A DNA stretch of 64,000 nt from Nocardia ignorata NBRC 108230 (GCF_001612905.1 NZ_BDBI01000046.1:1-64000), one strand, 5' to 3'. Numbered from the stretch's first letter, positions 44,277-52,686 are shown. The notes: generated by a model not told the origin, from the letters alone. Made by a program: numbers and translations.

Positions 44277-45371
44277 TCAGGCCTTCTTCACGTCCGATTT
44301 CGTCGGCTCGCCTGCCTCGTCGGCCTCGGTGGCGGACTCCTTCTCGGTGGCAGCCGCGTCCTCGGCCGGTTCGGTGGTGGTCACAGCCGAATCCTTGTGT
44401 TCCGCCGCGGGTTCCGACTTCTTCGCGAGGTCGACCTGTCCGCCGTCGGCGTTCTCGGCCGCTCCGAGCGCGCGCAGTTTGGACAGCTGCCACGGCCACG
44501 GGCGCGGCGCCGCGCCGGGCTGCAGCAGGGCCGGGTCCTCGCGGCCCTTGGTCGCCAGCGCGAAGTAGGCCATGGCGCCGAGGAATACGAGCGCGGAGGT
44601 GAACGAATTGACCCGGATACCGAGCACGTGGGTCGCCTCGTCGCTGCGCATCAGCTCGACGAAGAACCGGCCGAAGCTGTATCCGGCGACGTAGAGCGCG
44701 AACAGGCGGCCGTGCCCGATCCGGTAGCGCTTGTCGATCTGCACGAGCAGCACGACGACGAGCACGTTCCAGACCATCTCGTAGAGGAACGTCGGGTGGA
44801 CCACCTCGAGCACCTGCCCGGTGGACACCCCGTTCATCATGTCGCGCGCGCCCGTCTCGGTGTCGTAGCGGGCGTAGATCTCGAGACCCCACGGCACCTC
44901 GGTGGTGCGACCGTAGAGTTCCTGGTTGAAGTAGTTGCCGAGCCGGCCGATGGCCTGGGCGAGCAGCACGGCCGGGGCGATGGCATCGCCGAGCGCCGGC
45001 AGCGGGATCTTGTAGATGCGGCAGGCGATCCAGGCGCCGATGCCACCGAAGAACACCGCACCCCAGATGCCGAGCCCGCCCTGCCAGATATAGAGCGCCT
45101 CGACGGGGTTCTTGTCCGGCCCGAAGTATTTGTGCCAGTCGGTGGCCACGTGATAGATCCGCCCGCCGACCAGTCCGAACGGCACCGCGAACATGGCCAC
45201 GTCGAGCACCGCCCCGGCCTGCCCACCACGCTGCTGCCACCGGCGTTCACCCCACCAGATGGCGACGATGATGCCGAGGATGATGCACAGCGCGTACGCC
45301 CGCAACGGAAAGGGCCCGAGCTGCCAGACACCCTGCGGCGGACTCGGGATGTAGGCCAGGACTGAGTTCAC
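44277..45371 (-). CDS. lgt: prolipoprotein diacylglyceryl transferase
   Basis: 364 residues. Adds diacylglycerol to the lipobox cysteine of lipoproteins, several of which are encoded in this window. Seven helices; the Lgt signature is GRLGNYFNQELYGR, with HPTFLYEMVWN and the conserved H in GGRIYHVATDW. The last ~80 residues are a charged, acidic/Lys-rich tail (ENADGGQVDLAKKSEP, KESATEADEAGEP), as in mycobacterial Lgt. The GTG at 45371 is chosen since TAACGT lies seven bases upstream; GTG 45380 overlaps that element. Confidence 0.95.
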   Translation of the reverse strand: MNSVLAYIPSPPQGVWQLGPFPLRAYALCIILGIIVAIWWGERRWQQRGGQAGAVLDVAMFAVPFGLVGGRIYHVATDWHKYFGPDKNPVEALYIWQGGLGIWGAVFFGGIGAWIACRIYKIPLPALGDAIAPAVLLAQAIGRLGNYFNQELYGRTTEVPWGLEIYARYDTETGARDMMNGVSTGQVLEVVHPTFLYEMVWNVLVVVLLVQIDKRYRIGHGRLFALYVAGYSFGRFFVELMRSDEATHVLGIRVNSFTSALVFLGAMAYFALATKGREDPALLQPGAAPRPWPWQLSKLRALGAAENADGGQVDLAKKSEPAAEHKDSAVTTTEPAEDAAATEKESATEADEAGEPTKSDVKKA

Positions 45372-45378
45372 GGTGACC

Positions 45379-45384
45379 ACGTTA
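45379..45384 (-). promoter_or_regulatory. -10 element of lgt (leaderless)
   Basis: Minus strand TAACGT, seven bases, then GTG at 45371. Confidence 0.55.
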
Positions 45385-45506
45385 GTGGAGGGACCGGCGG
45401 GTCGGGACTGTGACCCGAGATGGTCGCGGTCACCGCTGGGGGGCGTCGGTTACCACGTGGCCGGGTGGGTCCGGCTCACGATATCGATTCGGTGCTGATC
45501 TGTCGC

Positions 45507-45674
45507 ATGAATTTTCCGGGCCGCCCGGAACCGCGTGAAGTTCTCGCTGTCATGGTTTTGCAGCAGATCGCGACCATCGTCGGGTTAGTCGAGCCAGCAG
45601 AAGGCAACACCGTCGTCGGTCGGGCCGGCATCGAGTTGATAGTCCGATACACCGTGATGACCTGGCTGGTCTGA
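45507..45674 (+). CDS. possible small protein at the left edge of the AT-richer island
   Basis: 55 residues from ATG 45507, no recognised family. The sequence PREVLAVMVLQQIATIVGLV is hydrophobic and could be amphipathic or membrane-embedded. The frame lacks a clear ribosome-binding site and its codons are less G/C-ending than the window average. It may be a relic of a gene belonging to the neighbouring secretion module, or chance. Confidence 0.25.
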   Translation: MNFPGRPEPREVLAVMVLQQIATIVGLVEPAEGNTVVGRAGIELIVRYTVMTWLV

Positions 45675-45698
45675 CACCGGTTCGTTGCTCGTCGCGGT

Positions 45699-46040
45699 TT
45701 GCCAACTCGCCGGGTGTATCCCATCCGCGCGGGCGAATACAACAGCCCAGAGGCCGAGCAACGCAGCGCCGACCTCGATCGAATCGTCAGGCACACCGGC
45801 GCGATCGCACAAGCGTTCACCGGACAAGCGGACTCGCTCACCGGAGCCACCGTCGCAGACGAGCGCTTCCGCGCCGCGGTTCCCGCGCGGCCGTCGGACC
45901 GCGACTCGTTCCCCGACGACGCGACTAGGGAAGCCGAACGTATCCGCCGGGCGAAAGCCGCCAGGGCAGCACCTCGCGCATACAACGAAGACTGCGCCGA
46001 GATCGTCGCGCGGATTCCAGATATCCCCGAGCTTCGCTGA
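45699..46040 (+). CDS. hypothetical protein upstream of the WXG100 genes
   Basis: 113 residues from TTG 45699, or 108 from GTG 45714. Hydrophilic and helix-prone (YNSPEAEQRSADLDRIVRHT, DDATREAERIRRAKAARAAP), ending CAEIVARIPDIPELR. I recognise no domain and the start is poorly supported, so it may be the tail of a degraded gene. It precedes the WXG100 promoter at 46051, hence is a separate unit. Confidence 0.4.
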   Translation: MPTRRVYPIRAGEYNSPEAEQRSADLDRIVRHTGAIAQAFTGQADSLTGATVADERFRAAVPARPSDRDSFPDDATREAERIRRAKAARAAPRAYNEDCAEIVARIPDIPELR

Positions 46041-46050
46041 CTGCGTCCCG

Positions 46051-46079
46051 TTGCAACCCCATGCGGCCGCGTCTAGGCT
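46051..46079 (+). promoter_or_regulatory. promoter of the WXG100-toxin operon
   Basis: TTGCAA (46051-46056), 17-base spacer, TAGGCT (46074-46079). The best -35/-10 pair in the window. Seven bases on is a three-codon frame ATG GCT TGA (46087-46095), then GGGGGA and the first WXG100 ATG at 46109. Confidence 0.6.
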
Positions 46080-46108
46080 GGCTCCGATGGCTTGACAACG
46101 GGGGACGT

Positions 46109-46447
46109 ATGGCGGATGAAAACAATACGCCTGGAGCGGTTTTCGCGATTGTTCCGGCCGAGGTGACCGATGCCGGTGCCTATATCCAGCAGGTTGCGGA
46201 GTCTTTGATCAACGGACTCGGCACGCTTGACCGCGAGGTATCGACCGCCCTGGACAATTGGAGCGGCGCGGCGGCAGAGGCATTCGAGGACGGCTGGACC
46301 GAAACCAAGCAGGGCGCCGCAGACGTACTGAACGCCCTGGCGACCATGGGCGAGCTGTTGGGCGTCGCAAGCAAAGCCGTTGCCAGCCAGGACATCTCGA
46401 ACTCCGACACTTTGAGTTCGCTCGACCTACCACAATTGAACATGTGA
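46109..46447 (+). CDS. WXG100-family protein (type VII secretion substrate), first copy
   Basis: 112 residues, all-helical hairpin with the central NWSGAAAEAF (W-x-G). Proteins of this class are exported as helical-bundle dimers by ESX/type VII machines and often serve as partners for larger toxins. No ESX core gene is nearby, so export would rely on a system elsewhere. The stop overlaps the next start (TGATG), so both WXG100 proteins are made in step. Base composition is lower in G+C than the flanking lgt and trp genes. Confidence 0.88.
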   Translation: MADENNTPGAVFAIVPAEVTDAGAYIQQVAESLINGLGTLDREVSTALDNWSGAAAEAFEDGWTETKQGAADVLNALATMGELLGVASKAVASQDISNSDTLSSLDLPQLNM

Positions 46448-46749
46448 TGGCCGACGACTCCCGCGACTTCACCTTCGACATCGATGAGTTGGACCAGCTC
46501 ATCAGCCGCGCCAATGGATTCATCGGCTTCCTCACCGATAGCCTCGACGGCATCAACAACCGAGTCGCCGCCATCCAGCAGAACTGGCAGGGGGCCGCCG
46601 CCGACGCTCAAGAGGAAGCCTACCGCGAATGGGCTGCCGGGGCTGCCACGGTAGTCGAAGGACTCACCCAGATGTACAACGCTGCCGTCACAGCCCGCGA
46701 CGCCTACAGTGCGGCAGCGGAAGCCAACTTGAGAATGAGCGGTGGCTGA
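46447..46749 (+). CDS. WXG100-family protein (type VII secretion substrate), second copy
   Basis: Exactly 100 residues. Helix-turn-helix hairpin with NWQGAAADAQEE at the bend (W-x-G). It differs clearly from the first copy, so a heterodimer is plausible. I see no clean YxxxD/E export signal after its last helix. ATG 46447 overlaps the preceding stop; the toxin-like gene starts five bases after this stop. All three form an operon from the promoter near 46051. Confidence 0.88.
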   Translation: MADDSRDFTFDIDELDQLISRANGFIGFLTDSLDGINNRVAAIQQNWQGAAADAQEEAYREWAAGAATVVEGLTQMYNAAVTARDAYSAAAEANLRMSGG

Positions 46750-46754
46750 CTTCT

Positions 46755-48239
46755 ATGGCTGCAATCTCGCCGCAGTCCTACGAAAGTGCGGCCACGGCAT
46801 GCTACGACTTGTCGAAGAAATTCCAAACCGTCTACGAAACGCCGCAAACCGTACTTTTGGAAACAAACGGGATGGCTGGCGGTTATGAAGCAGTCAAGTC
46901 GTGGTCGAAAGCCTACAACGATCGTGCCGCCGCACTGACAATGGTCGCGACCAACTTCGCGCGAGCTCTGCAACGCTACGGGGACATACTGACCGCGTCC
47001 AGCTACAACTGGAAGTACGGAGAATACACAGCCAATCGGGACCCCAACAAAGGCACCCCACCGTCATTGCCCACCGGAATTCCGACGGAGCTTCCCTATG
47101 GAGCGGGCACAGTAGTCGGTATCGCGTCATCAGGAGCCTATACCAACGGACTTCAGACAGACTGGACCGAACTTCAGAACAAGGTCACCATTTTTGTCAA
47201 CGGCGGCCAAGTCCCCGACGGAGATACCGACAAGCTCGCGCGCGCCGCAAGTATGTGGAAGACCTTCGCGAATTCGGACCCACTCGAATACGGTGTGGCA
47301 CGGCTATTAAATGTTGCCTCTGGGCTTCAACAAGGCTTCGAAGCCAAGGTTCCGGACGATATCCCGAACCATATAGAAAACCTTCGCAAACTCGCTCACA
47401 AACTCCGCGAAATCCGCACCGCCGCCGACGACATCGCCAACGCGGTCGAAGCCCACAGCACTGCCTTGACGACAATGCGCACGGAGATCAACACCCAGTT
47501 CGCAGCGGTAGTTGTCGTCACTGCGATATCTATCGGGCGTTCGACGATAAATGTCAAAGAGCAGCCAGCGAAGGAGAAGGCACCAAGCAAGCAACAACAG
47601 TCACCCAACGACAACAACGTCGAGATAGATATCGACTTCCTCAACGACGCTGCCTGGGCCATAGCCGGACCTGCCAACACATTCCTCACCACCCTGAGCA
47701 CCATCGCTTTCGCCACAACCGAGGTGACCAATGGCGAACTGCTAACCATTACCGAACTGCCGATAGTGATCACCGCCTCGGATCCCGATCAGCGTGGCGA
47801 TGAGAATACCGCTACCAAACCAACCGGAACTCTCGGAGGTAAGCCGACCGGCTCACCTACTTACATCAACCCGAACGAAAAGGATCCCAACAATATTCGA
47901 TCCCTCACACGCGAAAATGAATCGGCGAGCATCCTCGCAGGAAATGGTTATCAAGTTGAACAGAATCCATCGGTGCCCGGCGACAAGAATCCAGACTATA
48001 AGATAGAGGGAAAAGTCTTCGATTGCTACGCCCCATCGACAGGAAACGTAAGGAATATAGCGGGCGTCATCGACGGCAAAGTATCATCCGGACAAACTGA
48101 ACGGATAGTCCTCAATCTCAGCGACAGCACTGCAAGTCCAGAAGACATATCGAATCAGTTGAAGCAGTGGCCAGTCCAGGGACTGCAGGAGGTTCTTGTT
48201 ATCGACCAGTCTGGTAATGTAGTGCCGGTCTTCCCTTAA
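46755..48239 (+). CDS. type VII-associated polymorphic toxin with CdiA-type tRNA-nuclease domain
   Basis: 494 residues. The N-terminal ~270 are helical and resemble WXG/LXG-type secreted heads (SYESAATACYDLSKKFQTVY, YNDRAAALTMVATNFARALQ). A hydrophobic stretch TQFAAVVVVTAISIG and a second near DAAWAIAGPANTFLTTLSTI follow, then a Thr/Gly/Pro linker. From residue ~374 the C-terminus reads NNIRSLTRENESASILAGNG, NPDYKIEGKVFDCYAPS (P413-D414, E418-x-K420, D423) and RIVLNLSD, the pattern of CdiA-CT PD-(D/E)xK tRNA nucleases. Catalysis is inferred. The likely immunity gene follows 22 bases later. Confidence 0.85.
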   Translation: MAAISPQSYESAATACYDLSKKFQTVYETPQTVLLETNGMAGGYEAVKSWSKAYNDRAAALTMVATNFARALQRYGDILTASSYNWKYGEYTANRDPNKGTPPSLPTGIPTELPYGAGTVVGIASSGAYTNGLQTDWTELQNKVTIFVNGGQVPDGDTDKLARAASMWKTFANSDPLEYGVARLLNVASGLQQGFEAKVPDDIPNHIENLRKLAHKLREIRTAADDIANAVEAHSTALTTMRTEINTQFAAVVVVTAISIGRSTINVKEQPAKEKAPSKQQQSPNDNNVEIDIDFLNDAAWAIAGPANTFLTTLSTIAFATTEVTNGELLTITELPIVITASDPDQRGDENTATKPTGTLGGKPTGSPTYINPNEKDPNNIRSLTRENESASILAGNGYQVEQNPSVPGDKNPDYKIEGKVFDCYAPSTGNVRNIAGVIDGKVSSGQTERIVLNLSDSTASPEDISNQLKQWPVQGLQEVLVIDQSGNVVPVFP

Positions 48240-48261
48240 CATTCGGACAATGGAGACTTAG

Positions 48262-48735
48262 ATGGCACTAGACTACATGGTGGCAATTGCAACAGACCGA
48301 AGCGTGTCAGAAATTGCCGCCTTGGTGGATTCGATCTGCCTCTCGGGCGGGATTTCTGGTCAAGCAATTACGACCGGTCTCATCGAGGGTGTTGCGATTC
48401 GGCGCGGGCTACATATTCGCGTAAGCACCGCTCGATCTCCAGCATGGGGAGACCCCGTCGAGGAGGAATTTGGATTCAAGCCGACAGTATCGATCCTTTT
48501 TAGATTGGATAAGACCGAAAGCCTCGATGCTCAAGTCACCGACATGTTGTTCATCGCGACCAAACTGCTTGGGATCACATCGGATGACATGATCGTTTAC
48601 TTCATGGAATCCGGAGATGTTTGGGCGATTCACCGTTCAGGCAACCTCGAAATAAATTCAGCTTCCTTTATGTGGACACCTGAACGCACCGCAATGCTGC
48701 ACCAGCCGTACCATTATATGTCGTACACTCTATGA
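48262..48735 (+). CDS. probable immunity protein for the upstream toxin (SitI3-like)
   Basis: 157 residues, cytosolic. The opening LDYMVAIATDRSVSEIAALV, the middle GDPVEEEFGFKPTVSILFRL, and DDMIVYFMESGDVWAIHRSG with the late MWTPERTAMLHQPYHYMSY resemble the SitI3 family, known as immunity proteins of polymorphic toxins. It is the last gene of the module and immediately follows the toxin, the standard place for immunity. Codon use is AT-richer than the flanking trp genes, fitting acquisition with the toxin. Binding to the toxin is inferred. Confidence 0.75.
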   Translation: MALDYMVAIATDRSVSEIAALVDSICLSGGISGQAITTGLIEGVAIRRGLHIRVSTARSPAWGDPVEEEFGFKPTVSILFRLDKTESLDAQVTDMLFIATKLLGITSDDMIVYFMESGDVWAIHRSGNLEINSASFMWTPERTAMLHQPYHYMSYTL

Positions 48736-48835
48736 AAGAATTCGAAGGCCCAGCTCCCGTTCGTAGGATTGCCTCCCCGCCTCGAGCATCATTCATCGTC
48801 CCGGCGGTTCGTGTCCGAACCCCAACGTGAGTCGA

Positions 48836-49636
48836 CTACGAGCGCACCGTGGCGGCGCGGACCCCTTCGGCCAGCTCCGAGGTAAGGGCGCGCACCGCGT
48901 CGAGGCCTTCGGCGGCGGCTGATACCAACGCCGAGCCGACGATGACGCCGTCGGCGTAGGCGGCGATCTCGGCGGCCTGGGCGCCGGAGCGGACGCCGAG
49001 GCCGACGCCGATCGGGATGTCGGAGTGGGCGCGGATGCGGGAGCACAGGGCGGGTGCGGCCGAGGAGACCGCGTCGCGGGCGCCGGTGACGCCCATGGTG
49101 GAGGCGGCGTAGATGAATCCGCGGGAGGCTTCCAGGGTCTTGACCAAGCGTTCCTCCGTGGAGGACGGGGCGACGAGGAAGATGCGGTCCAGGTTGTGGG
49201 TGGAGGAGGCGACGAACCAGTCGTCGGCCTCGTCGGGGATCAGGTTCGGGGTGATGATGCCCGCGCCGCCCGCGGCCGCCAGGTCACGGGCGAAGTTGTC
49301 GACGCCGTACTTGAGGACCGGGTTCCAGTAGCTCATCACGACGGCCTGACCACCGGCGTCGGTGATCGCTTCCACCACGGAGAACACGTCGCGCACGCGC
49401 ACACCGCTGCGCAGCGCCTGCTCGGCGGCGTGCTGGATGACCGGGCCGTCCATCACCGGGTCGGAGTAGGCGACGCCGACTTCCACGATGTCGCAACCGG
49501 ATTCGACCATCGCCCGGACCACGTCGATGGAACCGGCCAGATCGGGATAGCCCGCGGGCAGGTATCCGATCAGAGCGGCCCGGCCCTCACTCCGTGCGGC
49601 CGCGAAGGTGTTGGCCAGACGGGACTGCTGACTCAC
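48836..49636 (-). CDS. trpA: tryptophan synthase alpha chain
   Basis: 266 residues. Cleaves indole-3-glycerol phosphate. The catalytic region VEVGVAYSDPVMDGPVIQ holds the conserved Glu and Asp; GVTGARDAVSSAAP and PIGVGLGVRSGAQAAEI are the phosphate-binding parts. The GTG start overlaps the trpB stop as GTGA. Last gene of the operon trpE-membrane protein-trpC-trpB-trpA. The secretion-module island lies just beyond its stop. Confidence 0.96.
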   Translation of the reverse strand: MSQQSRLANTFAAARSEGRAALIGYLPAGYPDLAGSIDVVRAMVESGCDIVEVGVAYSDPVMDGPVIQHAAEQALRSGVRVRDVFSVVEAITDAGGQAVVMSYWNPVLKYGVDNFARDLAAAGGAGIITPNLIPDEADDWFVASSTHNLDRIFLVAPSSTEERLVKTLEASRGFIYAASTMGVTGARDAVSSAAPALCSRIRAHSDIPIGVGLGVRSGAQAAEIAAYADGVIVGSALVSAAAEGLDAVRALTSELAEGVRAATVRS

Positions 49637-50892
49637 TGCTTGTTCTCCTCGGCGGAGTCGTCGAACAGACCGAACCAGCGGCCCGCGGTGTCCATGTCCT
49701 TGTCGCCACGACCGGACAGGTTGACCAGGATGATGGCGCCCTCGCCGAGTTCCTTGCCGAGCTTCAGCGCACCGGCCACGGCATGGGCGGACTCGATCGC
49801 CGGGATGATGCCCTCCGAACGGGAGAGCAGCAGCAGCGCGTCCATCGCCTCGGTATCGGTGATCGGCGCGTACTCGGCGCGGCCGATGTCCTTGAGATGG
49901 GCGTGCTCGGGGCCGACACCCGGGTAGTCCAGACCGGCCGAGATCGAATGCGATTCGATGGTCTGGCCGTCCTCGTCCTGCAGCAGGTACGAGTAGGCAC
50001 CCTGGAACGCACCCGGCGTGCCGCCGGTGAAAGTGGCTGCGTGCCTTCCGGTTTCGACGCCGTCGCCGGCCGCTTCGTAACCGATCAGCCGCACGCCCGC
50101 GTCGGGGATGAAGGCGTGGAAGATGCCGATGGCGTTGGAGCCGCCACCCACACACGCCACCACGGCGTCGGGCAGGCGACCGGCGCGGTCGAGCATCTGC
50201 TCGCGCGCCTCCATGCCGACCACGCGCTGGAAATCACGCACCATCAGCGGGAACGGGTGCGGGCCCGCGGCGGTGCCGAAGCAGTAGTAGGTGTCGTCGG
50301 CGTGGGTGACCCAATCGCGCAGCGCCTCGTTGATGGCGTCCTTGAGGGTCTGCGAACCACTGGTCACCGAGATCACCTCGGCGCCGAGCAGACGCATCCG
50401 GGCCACATTGAGCGCCTGGCGGGCCGTGTCGACCGCACCCATGTAGATCACGCAGTCGAGGCCGAGCAGCGCGCAGGCGGTGGCGGTAGCGACGCCGTGC
50501 TGACCGGCACCGGTCTCGGCGATGACGCGGGTCTTGCCCATCCGCTTGGCGAGCAGGGCCTGGCCGAGCACATTGTTGATCTTGTGCGAACCCGTGTGGT
50601 TCAGGTCCTCACGCTTGAGGAAAATCCTTGCGCCACCGGCGTGTTCGGCCAGGCGGGTGCATTCGAACACCGGCGAGGGGCGACCGGTGTAGTCGCGCTG
50701 CAGCCGGTCGAGTTCGTCGAGGAAGGTGTGATCGGAGCGCACCTTGTCGTATTCGGCGGTGACCTCCTCGATCACGGCCATCAACGCCTCGGGCACGTGC
50801 CGTCCGCCGTAGACACCGAAGTGCCCGCCCGCGTCGGGTTCGTAGTCGCTGTGTTGGGCCACCCCCGCGCTGGCCTGGGGCAGCGCGCTCAT
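49633..50892 (-). CDS. trpB: tryptophan synthase beta chain
   Basis: 419 residues. PLP enzyme joining indole and serine. KREDLNHTGSHKINNVLGQA carries the PLP lysine, ETGAGQHGVATATACALLG and CVGGGSNAIGIFHAF the cofactor phosphate site. ATG 50892 overlaps the trpC stop as ATGA; a GTG 30 bases upstream is less likely. It is followed by trpA with a GTGA overlap, so both subunits are translationally coupled. Confidence 0.97.
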   Translation of the reverse strand: MSALPQASAGVAQHSDYEPDAGGHFGVYGGRHVPEALMAVIEEVTAEYDKVRSDHTFLDELDRLQRDYTGRPSPVFECTRLAEHAGGARIFLKREDLNHTGSHKINNVLGQALLAKRMGKTRVIAETGAGQHGVATATACALLGLDCVIYMGAVDTARQALNVARMRLLGAEVISVTSGSQTLKDAINEALRDWVTHADDTYYCFGTAAGPHPFPLMVRDFQRVVGMEAREQMLDRAGRLPDAVVACVGGGSNAIGIFHAFIPDAGVRLIGYEAAGDGVETGRHAATFTGGTPGAFQGAYSYLLQDEDGQTIESHSISAGLDYPGVGPEHAHLKDIGRAEYAPITDTEAMDALLLLSRSEGIIPAIESAHAVAGALKLGKELGEGAIILVNLSGRGDKDMDTAGRWFGLFDDSAEENKQ

Positions 50893-51710
50893 CGGATGCT
50901 CCGCCTGGCCGGCTTCGGGCACGAGGGGTGGGCGCCCGCGGTCACCAGATCCGAGACGGCGGCCCGCGGATTTCCGCTGGTCACCAGGCTCTCACCGACG
51001 AGCACCGCGTCGGCGCCCGCACCGGCGTAGGCCAGCAGATCGGCGGTGCCGTTGACACCGGATTCGGCCACCCTGATGATCTCCGAGGGCAGGCCGGGCG
51101 CGATCCGGGCGAACACGTCTCGGTCGACCTCGAGGGTCTTGAGGTTGCGTGCGTTCACGCCGATCACCGAGGCGCCCGCTTCCAGGGCGCGGTCGGCTTC
51201 TTCTTCGGTGTGTACTTCCACGAGAGCGGTCATGCCCAGTGATTCGGTGCGGTCGATCAGCGAGGACAGCACATCTTGTTCGAGCGCGGCCACGATCAGC
51301 AGGATCACGTCGGCACCGTGGGCGCGGGCCTCGTGGATCTGGTACGGGCCGACGACGAAGTCCTTGCGCAGCACCGGGATGTTCACCGCGGCGCGCACGG
51401 CATCGAGATCGTCGAGCGAACCGCCGAAGCGGCGCTGCTCGGTGAGCACGCTGATGATGCGGGCGCCACCGTCTTCGTAGGCCTTGGCCAGGACGGCCGG
51501 GTCGGGAATGTCGGCCAGCGTGCCCTTGGAGGGGCTGGCTCGCTTCACCTCGGCGATGACACCGATCCCGTCCTCGTGCAGCGCGGCGCGCGCGTCCAGC
51601 GGCGCCTTCGCGGCGGCCGCGGCAGCTTTGATCGCCTGAAAATCGAGGAGGGCTTCGCGAGCGGCAACATCCGCCCGAACCCCGTCGAGAATCGAGTCGA
51701 GTACCGTCAT
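50889..51710 (-). CDS. trpC: indole-3-glycerol-phosphate synthase
   Basis: 273 residues, TIM barrel. Catalytic lysines lie in IAEVKRASPSKG and VLRKDFVVGPYQ; GVNARNLKTLEVD and VAESGVNGTAD complete the active site. No TrpF fusion. AAAGGA precedes the ATG. A possible internal promoter (TATTCT at 51793-51788 on the minus strand) lies in the 136-bp gap behind the membrane-protein gene. Confidence 0.97.
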   Translation of the reverse strand: MTVLDSILDGVRADVAAREALLDFQAIKAAAAAAKAPLDARAALHEDGIGVIAEVKRASPSKGTLADIPDPAVLAKAYEDGGARIISVLTEQRRFGGSLDDLDAVRAAVNIPVLRKDFVVGPYQIHEARAHGADVILLIVAALEQDVLSSLIDRTESLGMTALVEVHTEEEADRALEAGASVIGVNARNLKTLEVDRDVFARIAPGLPSEIIRVAESGVNGTADLLAYAGAGADAVLVGESLVTSGNPRAAVSDLVTAGAHPSCPKPARRSIR

Positions 51711-51787
51711 CTGGCTCGAATCCTTTCTGGGGAGACGAACTTCTCACCCGAGAGTCCCCCCGGGCGCTGTCTCACCGATGCCTGACA

Positions 51788-51793
51788 AGAATA
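51788..51793 (-). promoter_or_regulatory. possible internal promoter of trpCBA
   Basis: Minus strand TATTCT in the only sizeable gap of the trp operon, about 78 bases before the trpC start. Confidence 0.3.
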
Positions 51794-51846
51794 AATGGCC
51801 GCCGCGCGTGTCACTGCGGCGGGGGTGCCGGGGGTCACGTGCCCGG

Positions 51847-52686
51847 TCACGGCTCGCGCCGGCCCGGGCGGTCGTCGTCGTCCGGGGTGTCGGCGGTGTC
51901 GGTGGGGTCGGTGCCCGCGTCGAGGGCATCCCACAGCACCCGGTCCGACAGCGGCGCGGCGCCGTCGGACTTGTTCACCTGGGCGCTGGCGTCGGCCCGG
52001 CGGAAGACCGGGTTGTCGTACTTGCCGGACAGCTGGGCGGTGGTCTCGGCCCGCCTGGTCAGCAATACGCCCGCGGCCAGGGCGCACGCCGCCGCCAGCA
52101 CCGACAGCACGGCCGGGAAGACGTGGGCTTCGGCACCGGTGACCGTCGCCCGGCCGGGCAGCTCGGCGAGCGTGCCCGCCCGTTCGGCGGTTCTGCCCGC
52201 CCCGATGGTCAGGGCGAAACCGGGAACGGCCGCCACCGCGGCGACCACCGCGACCACCACACCGAGGAGCTGACGCAGTACGCCCTTCACCGCGAACACG
52301 GCGGCGATCGCGGCGACGAGCACCAGTGCGAGCGGAGTGAGCGCCCCGAACCAGGTGCCGCCGACGAGGTTGTCGGTGCGGGGTTCGGTGAGGCCGTCGG
52401 CCGACTGCACCGTCACCCACGTCATCCGGGACGACGCCCACAATCCAGCCGCCGCCACGGCCAGCAAGATCACCGGAACCACCGGTTTGGCGGCAGGTGC
52501 GGCCACTTGCGCGCCCGCTGTAAGGCCGTCGCCCTTCACGCCGCTGTCGCCCGCTGCGCCGCCGTCGACCGCCGAGCCGCTATCACCCACCGGGCCAACG
52601 ACACGCGCTGAGCCGCTGTCACCCACCGAGCCGCTGTCGCGCGCCGGGTCGCTGCCGTTCGGTGTGTCGGCGTCCCGCGCACTCAC
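51847..52686 (-). CDS. Trp biosynthesis-associated membrane protein
   Basis: 279 residues. Four helices (VVPVILLAVAAAGLWASSR, LTPLALVLVAAIAAVFAV, LLGVVVAVVAAVAAVPGFAL, VLSVLAAACALAAGVLL) with the motif MTWVTVQSADGL match the TIGR02234 family always found in actinobacterial trp operons (Rv1610 in M. tuberculosis). Its function is unknown. The first ~60 residues hold imperfect GDSGSA/VDGGAAG repeats. The GTG start overlaps the trpE stop as GTGA. Confidence 0.9.
   Translation of the reverse strand: MSARDADTPNGSDPARDSGSVGDSGSARVVGPVGDSGSAVDGGAAGDSGVKGDGLTAGAQVAAPAAKPVVPVILLAVAAAGLWASSRMTWVTVQSADGLTEPRTDNLVGGTWFGALTPLALVLVAAIAAVFAVKGVLRQLLGVVVAVVAAVAAVPGFALTIGAGRTAERAGTLAELPGRATVTGAEAHVFPAVLSVLAAACALAAGVLLTRRAETTAQLSGKYDNPVFRRADASAQVNKSDGAAPLSDRVLWDALDAGTDPTDTADTPDDDDRPGRREP
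52530..52665 (-). repeat. imperfect coding repeats in the Trp membrane-protein gene
   Basis: Recurring blocks of the type GCCGCTGTCACCCACCGA encode repeated D-S-G-S units at the protein N-terminus. This is coding low-complexity sequence, not CRISPR. Confidence 0.6.

Noticed and set aside
45476..45985. 169-codon minus-strand frame in the island flank
   Set aside because: Arg/Ser/Ala-rich shadow-type composition with no start signal; the plus-strand frame is the better candidate, though weak itself.
52530..52665. Repeated blocks that could be taken for a CRISPR array or tandem repeat element
   Set aside because: Units are irregular in length, lie inside the Trp membrane-protein reading frame and encode D-S-G-S repeats.
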